A stretch of DNA of 64,000 nucleotides from Tenacibaculum larymnensis (lineage in GTDB: Bacteria; Bacteroidota; Bacteroidia; Flavobacteriales; Flavobacteriaceae), in contig NZ_JAIWJY010000011.1 in NCBI RefSeq assembly GCF_028829235.1, forward strand, positions 62,001-126,000, written 5' to 3'. Positions 19,973 to 28,553 of the stretch are shown here, piece by piece (the stretch's first letter is position 1; the number at the start of each line of letters is the position of its first letter). The translations under genes were made by a program, and so were the position numbers. The notes under the pieces were generated by a model. That model saw only the letters and a program-made list of their open reading frames with translations. It had not been told where the DNA came from and searched no databases.

Positions 19973-22438
19973 TTAGTCCATATATTTTAATTCATATTGA
20001 CTTTCATCAATATGTTTTTCTGATTCTTTCGCTAAAAACTCTATTACGAGTCCTTGCAAATATAATTTTATTTTCTTTCTTTTCTCATTCATTTTAAACA
20101 TCTTATAAACTTTAGATGCATTGACCTCTCTAAATTTTTCAAACACATCTGAGTCTTCTTCAACCTTCTTTATAGTTTCATATTCTTCTATCTTTGAAAC
20201 AATCCACCTATGTACAAGTAATTTTTTAAGAGACCTCTTATACACTTTATTCATTCTACTAAATTCAGTTTGTAATGCTCTAGAGTACTTTATTCTTTCT
20301 TCTGGTGTCTTACTCCATAAAGTATGTTTTCTTATTTCTTTTTTATTTTTCAAGTAATCTTGTTCTGTTGGATAATCTAAATACACAGCACTTTTATAAA
20401 CACCTATTAAAGCTTGATATATTAGCTCATTATAATCTTTTAAATATTCTTTAGACTTATATATATCATCAAGTAATTGAATTGCTTTTATTTTATATAC
20501 TCTTTTACTTTTTTCCTTTGCTATTAGTACTCTCTCATCTTGCAATTTCTGATTTATCTGTTTTGGTATGCTCTTAAAATTTTCTGAATCTAATAGTTTT
20601 TTTATTTTAGAACTTATTTCAGGAATTGTTCCTTCATATAAAGAGTCTTTGTAAATAAATCTAATAGGCTTTTTAACCTTCTTTACTTTTTTCTCTTTTT
20701 TTGTCTTTGGTTTTCTTTTAAACTTGATATTTTTAGAATTAAAAATTCCAAAATTATATGTGTATCCAAATGTTACGGTAAAACTATTATTCGAAATATT
20801 GGTTGAGTTTCTTAATTGAAAAAGTCCGTTTAAATTAAAATTGTGTCTTTTTTGATGTACATACCTAGCTCCCGTTCTTAAATTAGTTACCTGACTTTCT
20901 CTGTTTCCGTTATTAATACTTTCATTGTAACTTAATGAACCGTTTAATTTCAGTCTCTTTTCAAGAAAACCTTTAGTTGCAGATATTGTAGGACCAAAAA
21001 TTAAATTTTCATCTGTTATTCCTAGTTCACTATAACTAGCATTAACAGCTCCTGAAATTGTTAAATCTGAATCTGGATATCCAATGGTATATGCTCCTGT
21101 AAAATTATAAAACGAAGATGCGTCTTCTTCTCTAACTTCATCGCCTATTTTGTTTACAGCATCTTGAAAAGACAAACTAAGGTTTAAATTTTGTCTAGTA
21201 CTTGGAGTTTCTTCTAAAATATAATTTACATTCACATTTGCATTTTGTGAAATCTGACTTATATTATCTTGATCCAACTCTTCCTCTATTTGAGATACAC
21301 CATTAATAAAATCGAATTGGTTTTTAATATTAGTATAAGATTGAAAATTAGAATAGCCTGCACTAACATTTAACTTTTCACTTGCATTGTACCCTAAGTT
21401 AATAGAACTAACCAATCTACTTAACTGAGTAGCTTTTGTATTATCAATATCATCGTTTTGTAAACCTGCATTTAAGTTTATAGATAGTTTATCTTTGAAA
21501 ATAGTTTGAGATGCATTAACGGTTAAGTTCTCTAAATCATTGTTGAAAAAATAACCTCCTAAAGTTCTATAATTAGGGTCAATTAATTCATATCCTAATC
21601 CTATTGCTCCTCTTCCTACCTTGTAAACAAAGTTTAAATTATATGCTTTATAATATTGGGTTGTTGGATTACTTGATAATAAAAATGAAGCAAAATGGTC
21701 ACTTTTCCCTTCAACTCTTGTATCTTCTGTTAATGCTGATAAAGCTACTTCTCCCTTAAGTTTTAAATCTTTAAAAAAATCTAATTCTGTATTAAAGCTT
21801 ACTACTGTATTGTCTTTAGGTAGTATTTCTCTTTCAATTGGAATTGGATTTCTTAAAGACTCTATATCATCTTTTGCTCTAAAAAATATAACTCCTGCTG
21901 TTAACTTATCAAACTTATAAGAAGCTTTAATACCATAACCTATTCGCTTGTAATTTGCCTCTCCATTTAAATTTTCTTCGTTAAACTCTCTCTCTTTTAA
22001 CAATCTACCATACATTAAACTTATTTTTAATTTATCTTTAGGAGACAAATCAAAACCAACCCCTGTAAATTGATGTCCATTTAATGTATAAGGCGAAAAG
22101 CTCATATTTACATCTCCAATATGTGCGGTAACCCACTTATAACTCGGATGAAGACTCAACCTATTAAAAGTGAACGGCGTATTTGTTTGAAATTTACTAT
22201 TTGAATATGAAAAAGAAACTGGAATATTATAAATATCACTGATATTTACGTTTACATTTCCAGACAAAAAATAGGTAAAAGGCTCTCTATTAGAATTTCC
22301 GTCATAATACACTGTATTTACTCCAACACCTCCCGTTAACTTAAACAACGGAGACTTCCCTATCTTATCTAAATTTTGACTAAAGATAAAAAGGGGACAT
22401 AACAAAAAAAGTAGTAGTGTATTTTTCTTACTATTCAA
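19973..22438 (-). CDS. Outer-membrane beta-barrel protein with Lys-rich linker and helical C-terminal domain
   Basis: The gene starts with TTG at 22438. No ATG lies before the signal peptide (MNSKKNTLLLFLLCPLFIFSQ), so the TTG is needed to keep it. Residues about 30-575 alternate in the way of a transmembrane barrel (for example NLSLSFQDAVNKIG, VTFGYTYNFGIFNS). An unusual Lys-rich linker follows (KRKPKTKKEKKVKKVKKP, about 580-600), then about 220 charged, mostly helical residues rich in Lys, Glu and Tyr. The barrel should sit in the outer membrane. The linker and helical domain would then lie on one side of it, most likely the periplasm. It is the first gene of the operon, 17 bases before the toxin-like gene, so it may help export or anchor the downstream proteins, which is inference. 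Confidence 0.72.
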   Translation of the reverse strand: MNSKKNTLLLFLLCPLFIFSQNLDKIGKSPLFKLTGGVGVNTVYYDGNSNREPFTYFLSGNVNVNISDIYNIPVSFSYSNSKFQTNTPFTFNRLSLHPSYKWVTAHIGDVNMSFSPYTLNGHQFTGVGFDLSPKDKLKISLMYGRLLKEREFNEENLNGEANYKRIGYGIKASYKFDKLTAGVIFFRAKDDIESLRNPIPIEREILPKDNTVVSFNTELDFFKDLKLKGEVALSALTEDTRVEGKSDHFASFLLSSNPTTQYYKAYNLNFVYKVGRGAIGLGYELIDPNYRTLGGYFFNNDLENLTVNASQTIFKDKLSINLNAGLQNDDIDNTKATQLSRLVSSINLGYNASEKLNVSAGYSNFQSYTNIKNQFDFINGVSQIEEELDQDNISQISQNANVNVNYILEETPSTRQNLNLSLSFQDAVNKIGDEVREEDASSFYNFTGAYTIGYPDSDLTISGAVNASYSELGITDENLIFGPTISATKGFLEKRLKLNGSLSYNESINNGNRESQVTNLRTGARYVHQKRHNFNLNGLFQLRNSTNISNNSFTVTFGYTYNFGIFNSKNIKFKRKPKTKKEKKVKKVKKPIRFIYKDSLYEGTIPEISSKIKKLLDSENFKSIPKQINQKLQDERVLIAKEKSKRVYKIKAIQLLDDIYKSKEYLKDYNELIYQALIGVYKSAVYLDYPTEQDYLKNKKEIRKHTLWSKTPEERIKYSRALQTEFSRMNKVYKRSLKKLLVHRWIVSKIEEYETIKKVEEDSDVFEKFREVNASKVYKMFKMNEKRKKIKLYLQGLVIEFLAKESEKHIDESQYELKYMD

Positions 22439-22495
22439 AAAACAATTTTAATTTGATAGCAAAAAAAAGATTTTTTAATTCAAAAAACAATTTTA
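22433..22495. repeat. Exact 18-bp direct repeat at the operon head
   Basis: The sequence ATTCAAAAAACAATTTTA occurs at 22433-22450, covering the TTG start region of the barrel gene, and again at 22478-22495. The two copies are 45 bases apart. On the coding strand the repeat reads as TTG-rich DNA and may mark a promoter or regulator site for the six-gene operon. Chance similarity in AT-rich DNA is possible, but an 18-base exact match is long for that. Confidence 0.55.
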
Positions 22496-22521
22496 CTTCT
22501 TACTTTTTAAAATATAATTAA

Positions 22522-22553
22522 AAAAGCTGTTAATATTTAAATTAACAGCTTTT
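22522..22553 (-). terminator. Terminator of guaB
   Basis: A perfect 13-bp stem (22522-22534 with 22541-22553, arms AAAAGCTGTTAAT and its complement) encloses a 6-base loop. On the minus strand it is followed by a run of T. It lies 38 bases after the guaB stop and separates guaB from the surface-protein operon. Confidence 0.85.
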
Positions 22554-22557
22554 GTCT

Positions 22558-22575
22558 TTACCTTAATTAAGGTAA
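22558..22575. promoter_or_regulatory. Perfect 18-bp palindrome behind guaB
   Basis: TTACCTTAATTAAGGTAA is a perfect palindrome lying between the guaB stop codon and its terminator. It has no loop and few G/C pairs, so it is a weak RNA hairpin. It could be a protein-binding site for the downstream operon or part of the termination region. Confidence 0.35.
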
Positions 22576-22590
22576 TAATAACTTTATATT

Positions 22591-24066
22591 TTATCGTCTA
22601 CTATAGTTAGGTGCTTCTTTAGTTATAGCAACATCGTGTGGGTGACTTTCGTTAATTCCACTTGCAGTAATACGGATAAATTTTCCTGTATTTTTTAGTG
22701 TTTCAATATCTTTTGCTCCACAGTATCCCATTCCTGCACGTAATCCACCTACAAACTGGTGAATACTTTCTTGTAATTCTCCTTTGTAAGCAACACGACC
22801 TACAATTCCTTCTGGAACTAACTTTTTAATATCGTCTTCTACATCTTGGAAATAACGATCTTTTGAACCTTGTTTCATTGCTTCAACAGACCCCATTCCA
22901 CGGTACGATTTGAATTTTCTTCCTTCGTAAATAATAGTTTCTCCTGGTGATTCTTTAGTTCCTGCTAATAAAGATCCTAACATCACACAATCTGCTCCTG
23001 CAGCAACCGCTTTTGGAATATCTCCTGTATAACGAATACCTCCATCAGCAATTACAGGAACTCCACTTCCTTTAATTGCAGCGGCTACTTCTAATACTGC
23101 TGAAAATTGTGGAAATCCTACACCAGCAACTACACGTGTTGTACAAATAGACCCTGGTCCTATTCCTACTTTTACCGCATCAGCTCCTGCTTCTACTAAA
23201 TATTTAGCTGCTTCAGGAGTTGCTATGTTTCCTACAACTACATCTAATTCAGGAAACTTTGCTTTTACTTCTTTTAATACAGAAACTACTCCTTTGGTAT
23301 GTCCGTGAGCCGTATCAATAATCACAGCATCTACTCCTGCATTAACCAATGCTTCTGCTCTATCAACCGCATCGTGTGTTACTCCTAATGCCGCAGCTAC
23401 ACGTAAACGTCCAAAAGTATCTTTGTTTGCTGTTGGTTTCTGTGTAAGTTTTGTTATATCTCTAAAGGTAATTAACCCCACAAGCTTATCATCGTCATTA
23501 ACAACTGGCAACTTTTCAATCTTATTTTCTTGTAAAATAACTTCAGCATCTTTTAAAGAAGTTCCTTCTGCAACTGTTACTAAGTTTTCAGAGGTCATAA
23601 CTTCAACTATAGGGCGCTCGTTATTTTTTTCGAAACGTAAGTCACGATTAGTTACAATTCCTACTAATTTCCCTGCTTCATCAACAATTGGAATACCTCC
23701 AATTTTATGCTCACGCATTGCTTGTTTTGCATCTAAAACAATTGCACTTAATGATAAGGTAATCGGGTCGATTATCATTCCGCTTTCTGCACGCTTTACC
23801 TTACGAACTTCTTGAGCTTGTTGCTCAATTGTCATGTTTTTATGTAACACTCCTATTCCTCCTTCTCTTGCAATAGCAATTGCCATAGCAGACTCAGTTA
23901 CCGTATCCATTGCTGCAGATACAATAGGAACATTGATTGTTATATTTCTTGTAAATTTTGTTTGAATTGAAACTTCTCTTGGAAGTACTTCTGAATAAGC
24001 TGGAACTAATAAAACGTCATCATACGTTAATCCTTCGCCTAGTATTTTAGATTGATGAGCTTGCAT
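22591..24066 (-). CDS. guaB: Inosine-5'-monophosphate dehydrogenase
   Basis: This cytoplasmic enzyme of 491 residues oxidises IMP to XMP with NAD+, the first committed step of GMP synthesis. The TIM-barrel core is interrupted by two CBS domains (about residues 95-205). The catalytic Cys loop GPGSICTTR lies near residue 305, and the IMP phosphate-binding segments [12 protein letters not shown] and [13 protein letters not shown] follow. The flap and C-terminal [10 protein letters not shown] are also present. I chose the ATG at 24066 because the frame upstream adds only a TTG codon and one residue. The length is normal for the family. A good promoter lies 38-66 bases upstream and a terminator lies downstream, so it is a single-gene unit. 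Confidence 0.97.
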   Translation of the reverse strand: MQAHQSKILGEGLTYDDVLLVPAYSEVLPREVSIQTKFTRNITINVPIVSAAMDTVTESAMAIAIAREGGIGVLHKNMTIEQQAQEVRKVKRAESGMIIDPITLSLSAIVLDAKQAMREHKIGGIPIVDEAGKLVGIVTNRDLRFEKNNERPIVEVMTSENLVTVAEGTSLKDAEVILQENKIEKLPVVNDDDKLVGLITFRDITKLTQKPTANKDTFGRLRVAAALGVTHDAVDRAEALVNAGVDAVIIDTAHGHTKGVVSVLKEVKAKFPELDVVVGNIATPEAAKYLVEAGADAVKVGIGPGSICTTRVVAGVGFPQFSAVLEVAAAIKGSGVPVIADGGIRYTGDIPKAVAAGADCVMLGSLLAGTKESPGETIIYEGRKFKSYRGMGSVEAMKQGSKDRYFQDVEDDIKKLVPEGIVGRVAYKGELQESIHQFVGGLRAGMGYCGAKDIETLKNTGKFIRITASGINESHPHDVAITKEAPNYSRR

Positions 24067-24103
24067 ATGCAATCAATTTAGTGTGTTGTTAATTAATTGC
24101 ATG

Positions 24104-24132
24104 CAAATATACTACAAATAATGCAAAAACAA
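24104..24132 (-). promoter_or_regulatory. guaB promoter
   Basis: On the minus strand there is TTG (24132-24130), an 18-base spacer and TATATTTG (24111-24104). This matches the Bacteroidota sigma-A form TTG/TAnnTTTG. The start would fall near 24098, giving a leader of about 30 bases. Confidence 0.65.
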
Positions 24133-24321
24133 CCTTTAAATTTAAGTTAAGAAAATCATTTTTTAAATGTTTATTTTTTTAGTAGCATTTTATTTAAACC
24201 TTTTTTCTATTACGTTAATAATCAAGTTTTATACGTTGAGGGTTTTTCTTCTATTTTCTTTTTCACCTTTTTTTTAAATTTATATTGCTTTTGCATATAT
24301 TAGAACTCGTAAAACAAAGCA

Positions 24322-25086
24322 ATGGAAAATAACACCCTTCAAAAAGACAGTAAAAAAATTGTTAGCACTAATAGTAATGGTGTTTACCCTAAAGTATCTA
24401 TAGAATTAATTACTGAGATTAACAACATGCTATCATACGCTATTTATAATGGTATTGTTATTAATACTGAAGTGAACTCTTTAATTGAAAGTAAGAATCT
24501 GAACGATTTGATAAATGCTCATAACATTCTTGTTAAAAATATTGCTCCTGCAACACCAAAATCGATAGAATACACGAAAGCTCTTCGTGATGAAGGTCAA
24601 AATAAATCTATTTTCAGTAAGCTTCCTATAGTTAGGAATCTTATTTTCTTAGCGCTTTTCTTTTTGGTTTTATTCATTGTTACTGCACTTTCTCCTGATG
24701 TAAATAATGACTCATTAGATAAAGGCTTAATGAATAACTCTGGATTGCCACTCCTTTTAAACCTCTCTTATTTAGCATCTGTTGCTGGTTTGGGGGTTAT
24801 TTTTTATTTATTGAAAAGAGTTAGCGATTCTATTAGAGAATCTACCATGGTTTCAGAAGAATCTATTTCTTATTTAGCCCAAATAGTACTTGGTATTATT
24901 GCCGGACTTATTATGTCTGAAATTATTTCGTTTTACACCAAAAGCCCTGAAGATATTAACTTGTTTAACAAAGGAGTTTTAGCTCTTATTGGAGGTTTTT
25001 CTTCAGAAGCTATTTTTAGTATCCTACAGGGTATTATAGATAGAGTTAAGTCCATTTTTATCATACCAAAAACTAATACAAATTAA
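24322..25086 (+). CDS. Membrane protein of unknown function
   Basis: This 254-residue protein has a soluble N-terminal part of about 100 residues followed by probable membrane segments near 105-123 (IFLALFFLVLFIVTAL), 142-163 (LLLNLSYLASVAGLGVIFYLL), 182-202 (YLAQIVLGIIAGLIMSEII) and possibly 216-235. No signal peptide is present, so the N-terminus is probably cytoplasmic. I recognise no family. It is the first of three plus-strand genes between guaB and a two-component system, and a large hairpin (25101-25186) follows its stop by 14 bases. The role is unknown, and a partnership with the lipoprotein behind it is inferred only from adjacency. Confidence 0.6.
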   Translation: MENNTLQKDSKKIVSTNSNGVYPKVSIELITEINNMLSYAIYNGIVINTEVNSLIESKNLNDLINAHNILVKNIAPATPKSIEYTKALRDEGQNKSIFSKLPIVRNLIFLALFFLVLFIVTALSPDVNNDSLDKGLMNNSGLPLLLNLSYLASVAGLGVIFYLLKRVSDSIRESTMVSEESISYLAQIVLGIIAGLIMSEIISFYTKSPEDINLFNKGVLALIGGFSSEAIFSILQGIIDRVKSIFIIPKTNTN

Positions 25087-25100
25087 TTATACTTAAAAAC

Positions 25101-25186
25101 AAAGAGGTTGTTACGTTAAGTGATTATTTATAATAGAGCTTACAGCATACTAACCGAACTTAGCTCAATACTGTAACAACCTCTTT
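25101..25186 (+). other. Large two-level hairpin, possible structured RNA or terminator
   Basis: A perfect 14-bp outer stem (AAAGAGGTTGTTAC at 25101-25114 with its complement at 25173-25186) encloses a small inner stem GAGCT/AGCTC (25136-25140 with 25162-25166). The 3' spacer between inner and outer stems is 6 bases. The right arm ends in CTCTTTTT, so it can act as a terminator of the upstream gene. The 58-base enclosed region is far longer than a normal terminator loop. A similar layout occurs at 60561-60639. Confidence 0.6.
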
Positions 25187-25209
25187 TTAATTATAAACTA
25201 ACTACACTT

Positions 25210-25797
25210 ATGAAATACTTTTACGTATCTGTTTTTTCTTTTTTTCTTTTTTCCTGTGCCAGTATTCCAAGCTCTACTGTAACATTAACGAAAGAGGTTA
25301 TTAAAGAGGCAGATAATATGCATCAGCTAAATGTTTCTTTAGTCAACAGACTTTTTGATGAACGAAAAGAAAAAATCAATTTATTTATTGAGAACAAATA
25401 CACCCCTACTCTACTAAAAAAGTTTGAGGGTTTATTACCTGATTCTTTAGATTATAAAAAGGAATTGCCTAATATTCTAAATAGTATTGTTCCTATTATT
25501 AATCGTAAAAAAGACTCTCTTCAAAGTGTATTGGATTTACAAAGGCAAGATATTTTAAACCAACTAAATTCTAATTATAGCGATTATAGTAAAGCTACTA
25601 CTTCACTTCAAAATTTAATTAATTCTGTTGTAAAGGTAAAAACTACAGAAAGTGATGCTTTATCTGCTATAGATCAACTTACAGGTGACAGAATTAACAT
25701 AAAAAAAGTTGAAAACACCATTAATCAGAGTATTGATAAAACTGGGAATACTCTAAATAAATTGATAAATATTGAAAAAGTAATTACTGAAAAATAA
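25210..25797 (+). CDS. Lipoprotein of unknown function, helical
   Basis: This 195-residue protein has a lipoprotein signal with the lipidated Cys at residue 16 (FFLFSC). The rest is almost wholly helical and charged, with heptad-like patterns (LQRQDILNQLNSNYSDYSKATTSLQNLINSVVKV), so it may form a coiled coil in the periplasm. I recognise no family. It begins 24 bases after the large hairpin. The 89-residue gene starts 5 bases after its stop, so those two are probably co-transcribed. Confidence 0.6.
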   Translation: MKYFYVSVFSFFLFSCASIPSSTVTLTKEVIKEADNMHQLNVSLVNRLFDERKEKINLFIENKYTPTLLKKFEGLLPDSLDYKKELPNILNSIVPIINRKKDSLQSVLDLQRQDILNQLNSNYSDYSKATTSLQNLINSVVKVKTTESDALSAIDQLTGDRINIKKVENTINQSIDKTGNTLNKLINIEKVITEK

Positions 25798-25802
25798 CAA
25801 TT

Positions 25803-26072
25803 ATGAATTCTATAGATTGGAACAATATAGCTAAAGAGGCTGCTTCACAAACTGATGCTGAGTTTAACAAACAATTAGCTAGTTTAACTAACTTAAAACT
25901 TAGTGAAGTGGATACTTTTATTAAGGAAAGTAAAATTACCAATGCTAATGCCATAAAAACACTTAAACTTATTGATGATGCTACTATTAGTAATAACGAA
26001 AAAGCCAAAGCTATTTCTAATATCGAAAATGGCTTTGGCTTTGTTATTAGTTTAGTTTCTAAAATTGTATAA
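25803..26072 (+). CDS. Small soluble helical protein, unknown function
   Basis: This 89-residue protein has no signal peptide. It is helical and rich in Lys, Asn and Ser, and ends with a hydrophobic segment (GFGFVISLVSKIV). It starts 5 bases behind the lipoprotein gene. The stop codon touches the stop of the convergent response regulator gene (26073), leaving no intergenic space. A hairpin with arms AAAGCCAAAGC/GCTTTGGCTTT (26001-26042) lies within the last codons. I recognise no family. Confidence 0.55.
   Translation: MNSIDWNNIAKEAASQTDAEFNKQLASLTNLKLSEVDTFIKESKITNANAIKTLKLIDDATISNNEKAKAISNIENGFGFVISLVSKIV
26001..26042. terminator. Hairpin inside the 3' end of a coding region
   Basis: An 11-bp perfect stem (26001-26011 with 26032-26042) and a 20-base loop lie in the last 25 codons of the 89-residue gene, facing the convergent response regulator. 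With no gap between the two genes, it may slow or stop transcription from both sides. It lacks a clear T-run, so termination is uncertain. Confidence 0.4.
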
Positions 26073-26816
26073 CTATCTAAAAATTGTATTGTCTTTTATA
26101 AATGCTGTTTTATAACGCTCACTAAAGAGAATTTTCTCTTCATTGTCTAATACTATAAGGTTATCTTCAAAGTAAATTTCTTTGATTTTCTTAACGTTTA
26201 CCAAGTAATTTCTATGCACTTGTCTAAAATCTGGATTAGACAGCATGTCTTTTAGCTTGGTTAACGATAACTTTATTAGATAGTTTCCTGAGTCGCAAAT
26301 TATACTACAGTATTTTTCTTTTACTTCTACATAATTAATAGCAGCTACATCAACTTTTACTACGCTTCTTTTTTTCTTTATGAATAAAAAAGCTGGACTT
26401 ATTACACCATTATCTGATGCTAAACTAATACTGTTGTTTTGCTGATAACACGACTCAATTGCCAATTCTAAAGAGAATAACAATTCTAGCTTGTTATATG
26501 GCTTTAAAAGATATACTAACGGATTGGTTAATTTTGCTTCATCAAAAATTTCTCTTCCTTGCATACTTGTTAAGAATAAAAAAGGCACATTAATTCCTTC
26601 TTTATTCAAACGGTGTGCTAACGAAATTCCGTCTGGTCTTCCGTTTATCATGATGTCTAAAATAATAACATCAAAAAAGCGGTTTCTAATCAGTTTTTCT
26701 GCTTCTACCGCATTTTTTGCTAATGATATTTCATAGTCATTATCTTCTAAAAAAGAAGAAAGTTCTAAAGCTTCCTCTCCTGAATCTTCTAGCAATAGTA
26801 ATTGTAGTCTTTTCAT
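26073..26816 (-). CDS. LytTR-family response regulator
   Basis: This 247-residue regulator has an N-terminal receiver domain (residues about 1-120) with the acceptor Asp in DVIILDIMI near residue 54 and the conserved Lys in LLKPYNK. A LytTR DNA-binding domain (about 145-245) follows, with VEVKEKYCSI and FRQVHRNYLVNVKKIKEI as typical elements. It starts 3 bases after the histidine kinase gene ends, so the kinase is its likely partner. LytTR regulators are more often paired with LytS-type kinases than with a HisKA kinase, but this combination occurs in Bacteroidota. Confidence 0.88.
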   Translation of the reverse strand: MKRLQLLLLEDSGEEALELSSFLEDNDYEISLAKNAVEAEKLIRNRFFDVIILDIMINGRPDGISLAHRLNKEGINVPFLFLTSMQGREIFDEAKLTNPLVYLLKPYNKLELLFSLELAIESCYQQNNSISLASDNGVISPAFLFIKKKRSVVKVDVAAINYVEVKEKYCSIICDSGNYLIKLSLTKLKDMLSNPDFRQVHRNYLVNVKKIKEIYFEDNLIVLDNEEKILFSERYKTAFIKDNTIFR

Positions 26817-26819
26817 AAT

Positions 26820-28553
26820 TTATGCGCTTGCGTTGGGTAACAAAATTCGTATAGTTGTCCCCACTTCCAACTCACTATCTATGAGTAATTTTCCATTATT
26901 CTTTTTAATAAGTGTTTGACACAGTAACATACCTAGCCCTACGCCCTCAGATCTGTTAATTTTGTCAATACTTAAATCTTCTAATCCTTTAATTTTTGCT
27001 AGTTTTTCTTCTGAAATTCCAAAACCTGTGTCTTTAATTTCAATTACACTAAATTCTTCAGAGTCGTTATAGGTTTTTATTGCTATTTTACCGTTTTCTC
27101 CTGTGTATTTTAGTGCATTATCTAACAAATTTCTCAATACTATTTTTAAGGATTCCTTATCTGCTTTTACCAAAATAGTAGCTTCTAACATGGTTGTTAA
27201 TGCAATGTTTTTAGCTTCTGCAATTTCTTCAAAGTTATAAACAGCCTGCTCTACCAATGGTTTTAAAGCATATTCTTCTGCTTTAAACGATAACTGATTG
27301 TTTTGCTCTAACGACCAATGCAATACATTATTTAATAAATGACTCGTACTTTCTGTTAATGCAATCGCATTGTTAGTCGTTTCACTTACCGCATCATACT
27401 CTTTGTTTTTTAACTGTCGTTTTAGCTTTTCGTGTTGTCGCTTAATTGTATTAATTGGTGAACGTAAATCATGAGACACTACAGAAAATAAATAGTCTTT
27501 CGTTTTGTTAGCTACGTTTAACTCTTCTTTTTGCTGGGTTATAAACCTATTTTTACTTTTTAACTCTCTATAAAAATAACCTAAAAACCCGAGAAAAACT
27601 AATAAACCTGAAGCTCCTATAACCAAACTCTTTTGCACCACTGCTTGACGTTTTAGCTGTTCTTCTTGTAAAACGATTTCTTGTTGCTTTTGAGCTACGG
27701 CTAATTGTTTGTCTTTTTCTGTAAGCTCCCAAATTTTATCGCGGTTCCATATAGAATCTTTCCAACGACCGTATTCTATATAATAATCAACACTTTTTTG
27801 GTAGTTTTTTCTATTCTTCTCTACAACCGCCATGTTTTTGGCTGTGTATTGTTTAAGCTCTAAATCAGAAAATAATTTTGCTAAGTCATATGCCTCTACA
27901 AATAACGGAATTGCATCATCATCTAAGTATTGATTATAATAGACATTTGCTAAATCCATTTTAGTTCTTATAATTGCAGCTGTATCTCTTTGTTCAATCA
28001 AAGAAAGTTCTTTTGAAAAGTATTCTTTTGCTTTTGAATATTCTTTTTTATGTAAATAACTTAAGCCTAAATTATGAAATGAAGCTCTTCTAATTTTTAA
28101 AACAGAACTCTCATTTTTTTTTGACCATTTTTCATAATGATAAATTGCTTTATCAAATTTTTTAAGGCTTAAATAAACTTGTCCTAACTTTTGTTCCTTT
28201 AAACTTTCATACAAGCCATTTTCTGACATGTTCAAAACACTAGATAAAGCTTTCTTATAAAGTTTCTTCTTTGCTGCTGATACTGACTGTATATAATTTA
28301 CAATATCTTTTTCTTCTTGTCTTAACTCACCAAGTAATGCTCTACCACTATAGGCGTAGCACGAATCAAAATTTCTTTTTTTATAAAACTCGAAAGCTTT
28401 AGAAAAAAATTTATTGCTATGGTTTGTACTTAATGTTTCTGCCCTATTAATAAATAAATCTAAATCTTTAATTTTTTCTTGACTTTGAGAAAAAACATTG
28501 AAATTGAAAACTATAAAAAGTAGAATACTTAAACAATACTTACTAATCTCCAT
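26820..28553 (-). CDS. TPR-containing sensor histidine kinase
   Basis: This 577-residue kinase has a signal-like N-terminus, then a periplasmic region of tetratricopeptide-type repeats (about 40-290, for example AIYHYEKWSKKN and HNLGLSYLHKKEYSKAKEYFS). One membrane helix near 313-330 and a short coiled coil follow. The HisKA domain has the phospho-acceptor in FSVVSHDLRSP (His near 359). The ATPase domain carries the N box LRNLLDNALKYT, G1 DTGFGIS and G2 GVGLGML. The gene overlaps the 162-residue gene upstream by 11 bases and is followed by the LytTR regulator after 3 bases. The input signal is unknown. Confidence 0.88.
   Translation of the reverse strand: MEISKYCLSILLFIVFNFNVFSQSQEKIKDLDLFINRAETLSTNHSNKFFSKAFEFYKKRNFDSCYAYSGRALLGELRQEEKDIVNYIQSVSAAKKKLYKKALSSVLNMSENGLYESLKEQKLGQVYLSLKKFDKAIYHYEKWSKKNESSVLKIRRASFHNLGLSYLHKKEYSKAKEYFSKELSLIEQRDTAAIIRTKMDLANVYYNQYLDDDAIPLFVEAYDLAKLFSDLELKQYTAKNMAVVEKNRKNYQKSVDYYIEYGRWKDSIWNRDKIWELTEKDKQLAVAQKQQEIVLQEEQLKRQAVVQKSLVIGASGLLVFLGFLGYFYRELKSKNRFITQQKEELNVANKTKDYLFSVVSHDLRSPINTIKRQHEKLKRQLKNKEYDAVSETTNNAIALTESTSHLLNNVLHWSLEQNNQLSFKAEEYALKPLVEQAVYNFEEIAEAKNIALTTMLEATILVKADKESLKIVLRNLLDNALKYTGENGKIAIKTYNDSEEFSVIEIKDTGFGISEEKLAKIKGLEDLSIDKINRSEGVGLGMLLCQTLIKKNNGKLLIDSELEVGTTIRILLPNASA

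Noticed and set aside
24064..24072. TTG start of guaB at 24072
   Set aside because: The ATG at 24066 lies two codons downstream and fits the family start better.
25101..25186. An integron attC site
   Set aside because: The outer stem is perfect and lacks the paired R and L boxes with unpaired bases expected of attC; no integrase gene is near.
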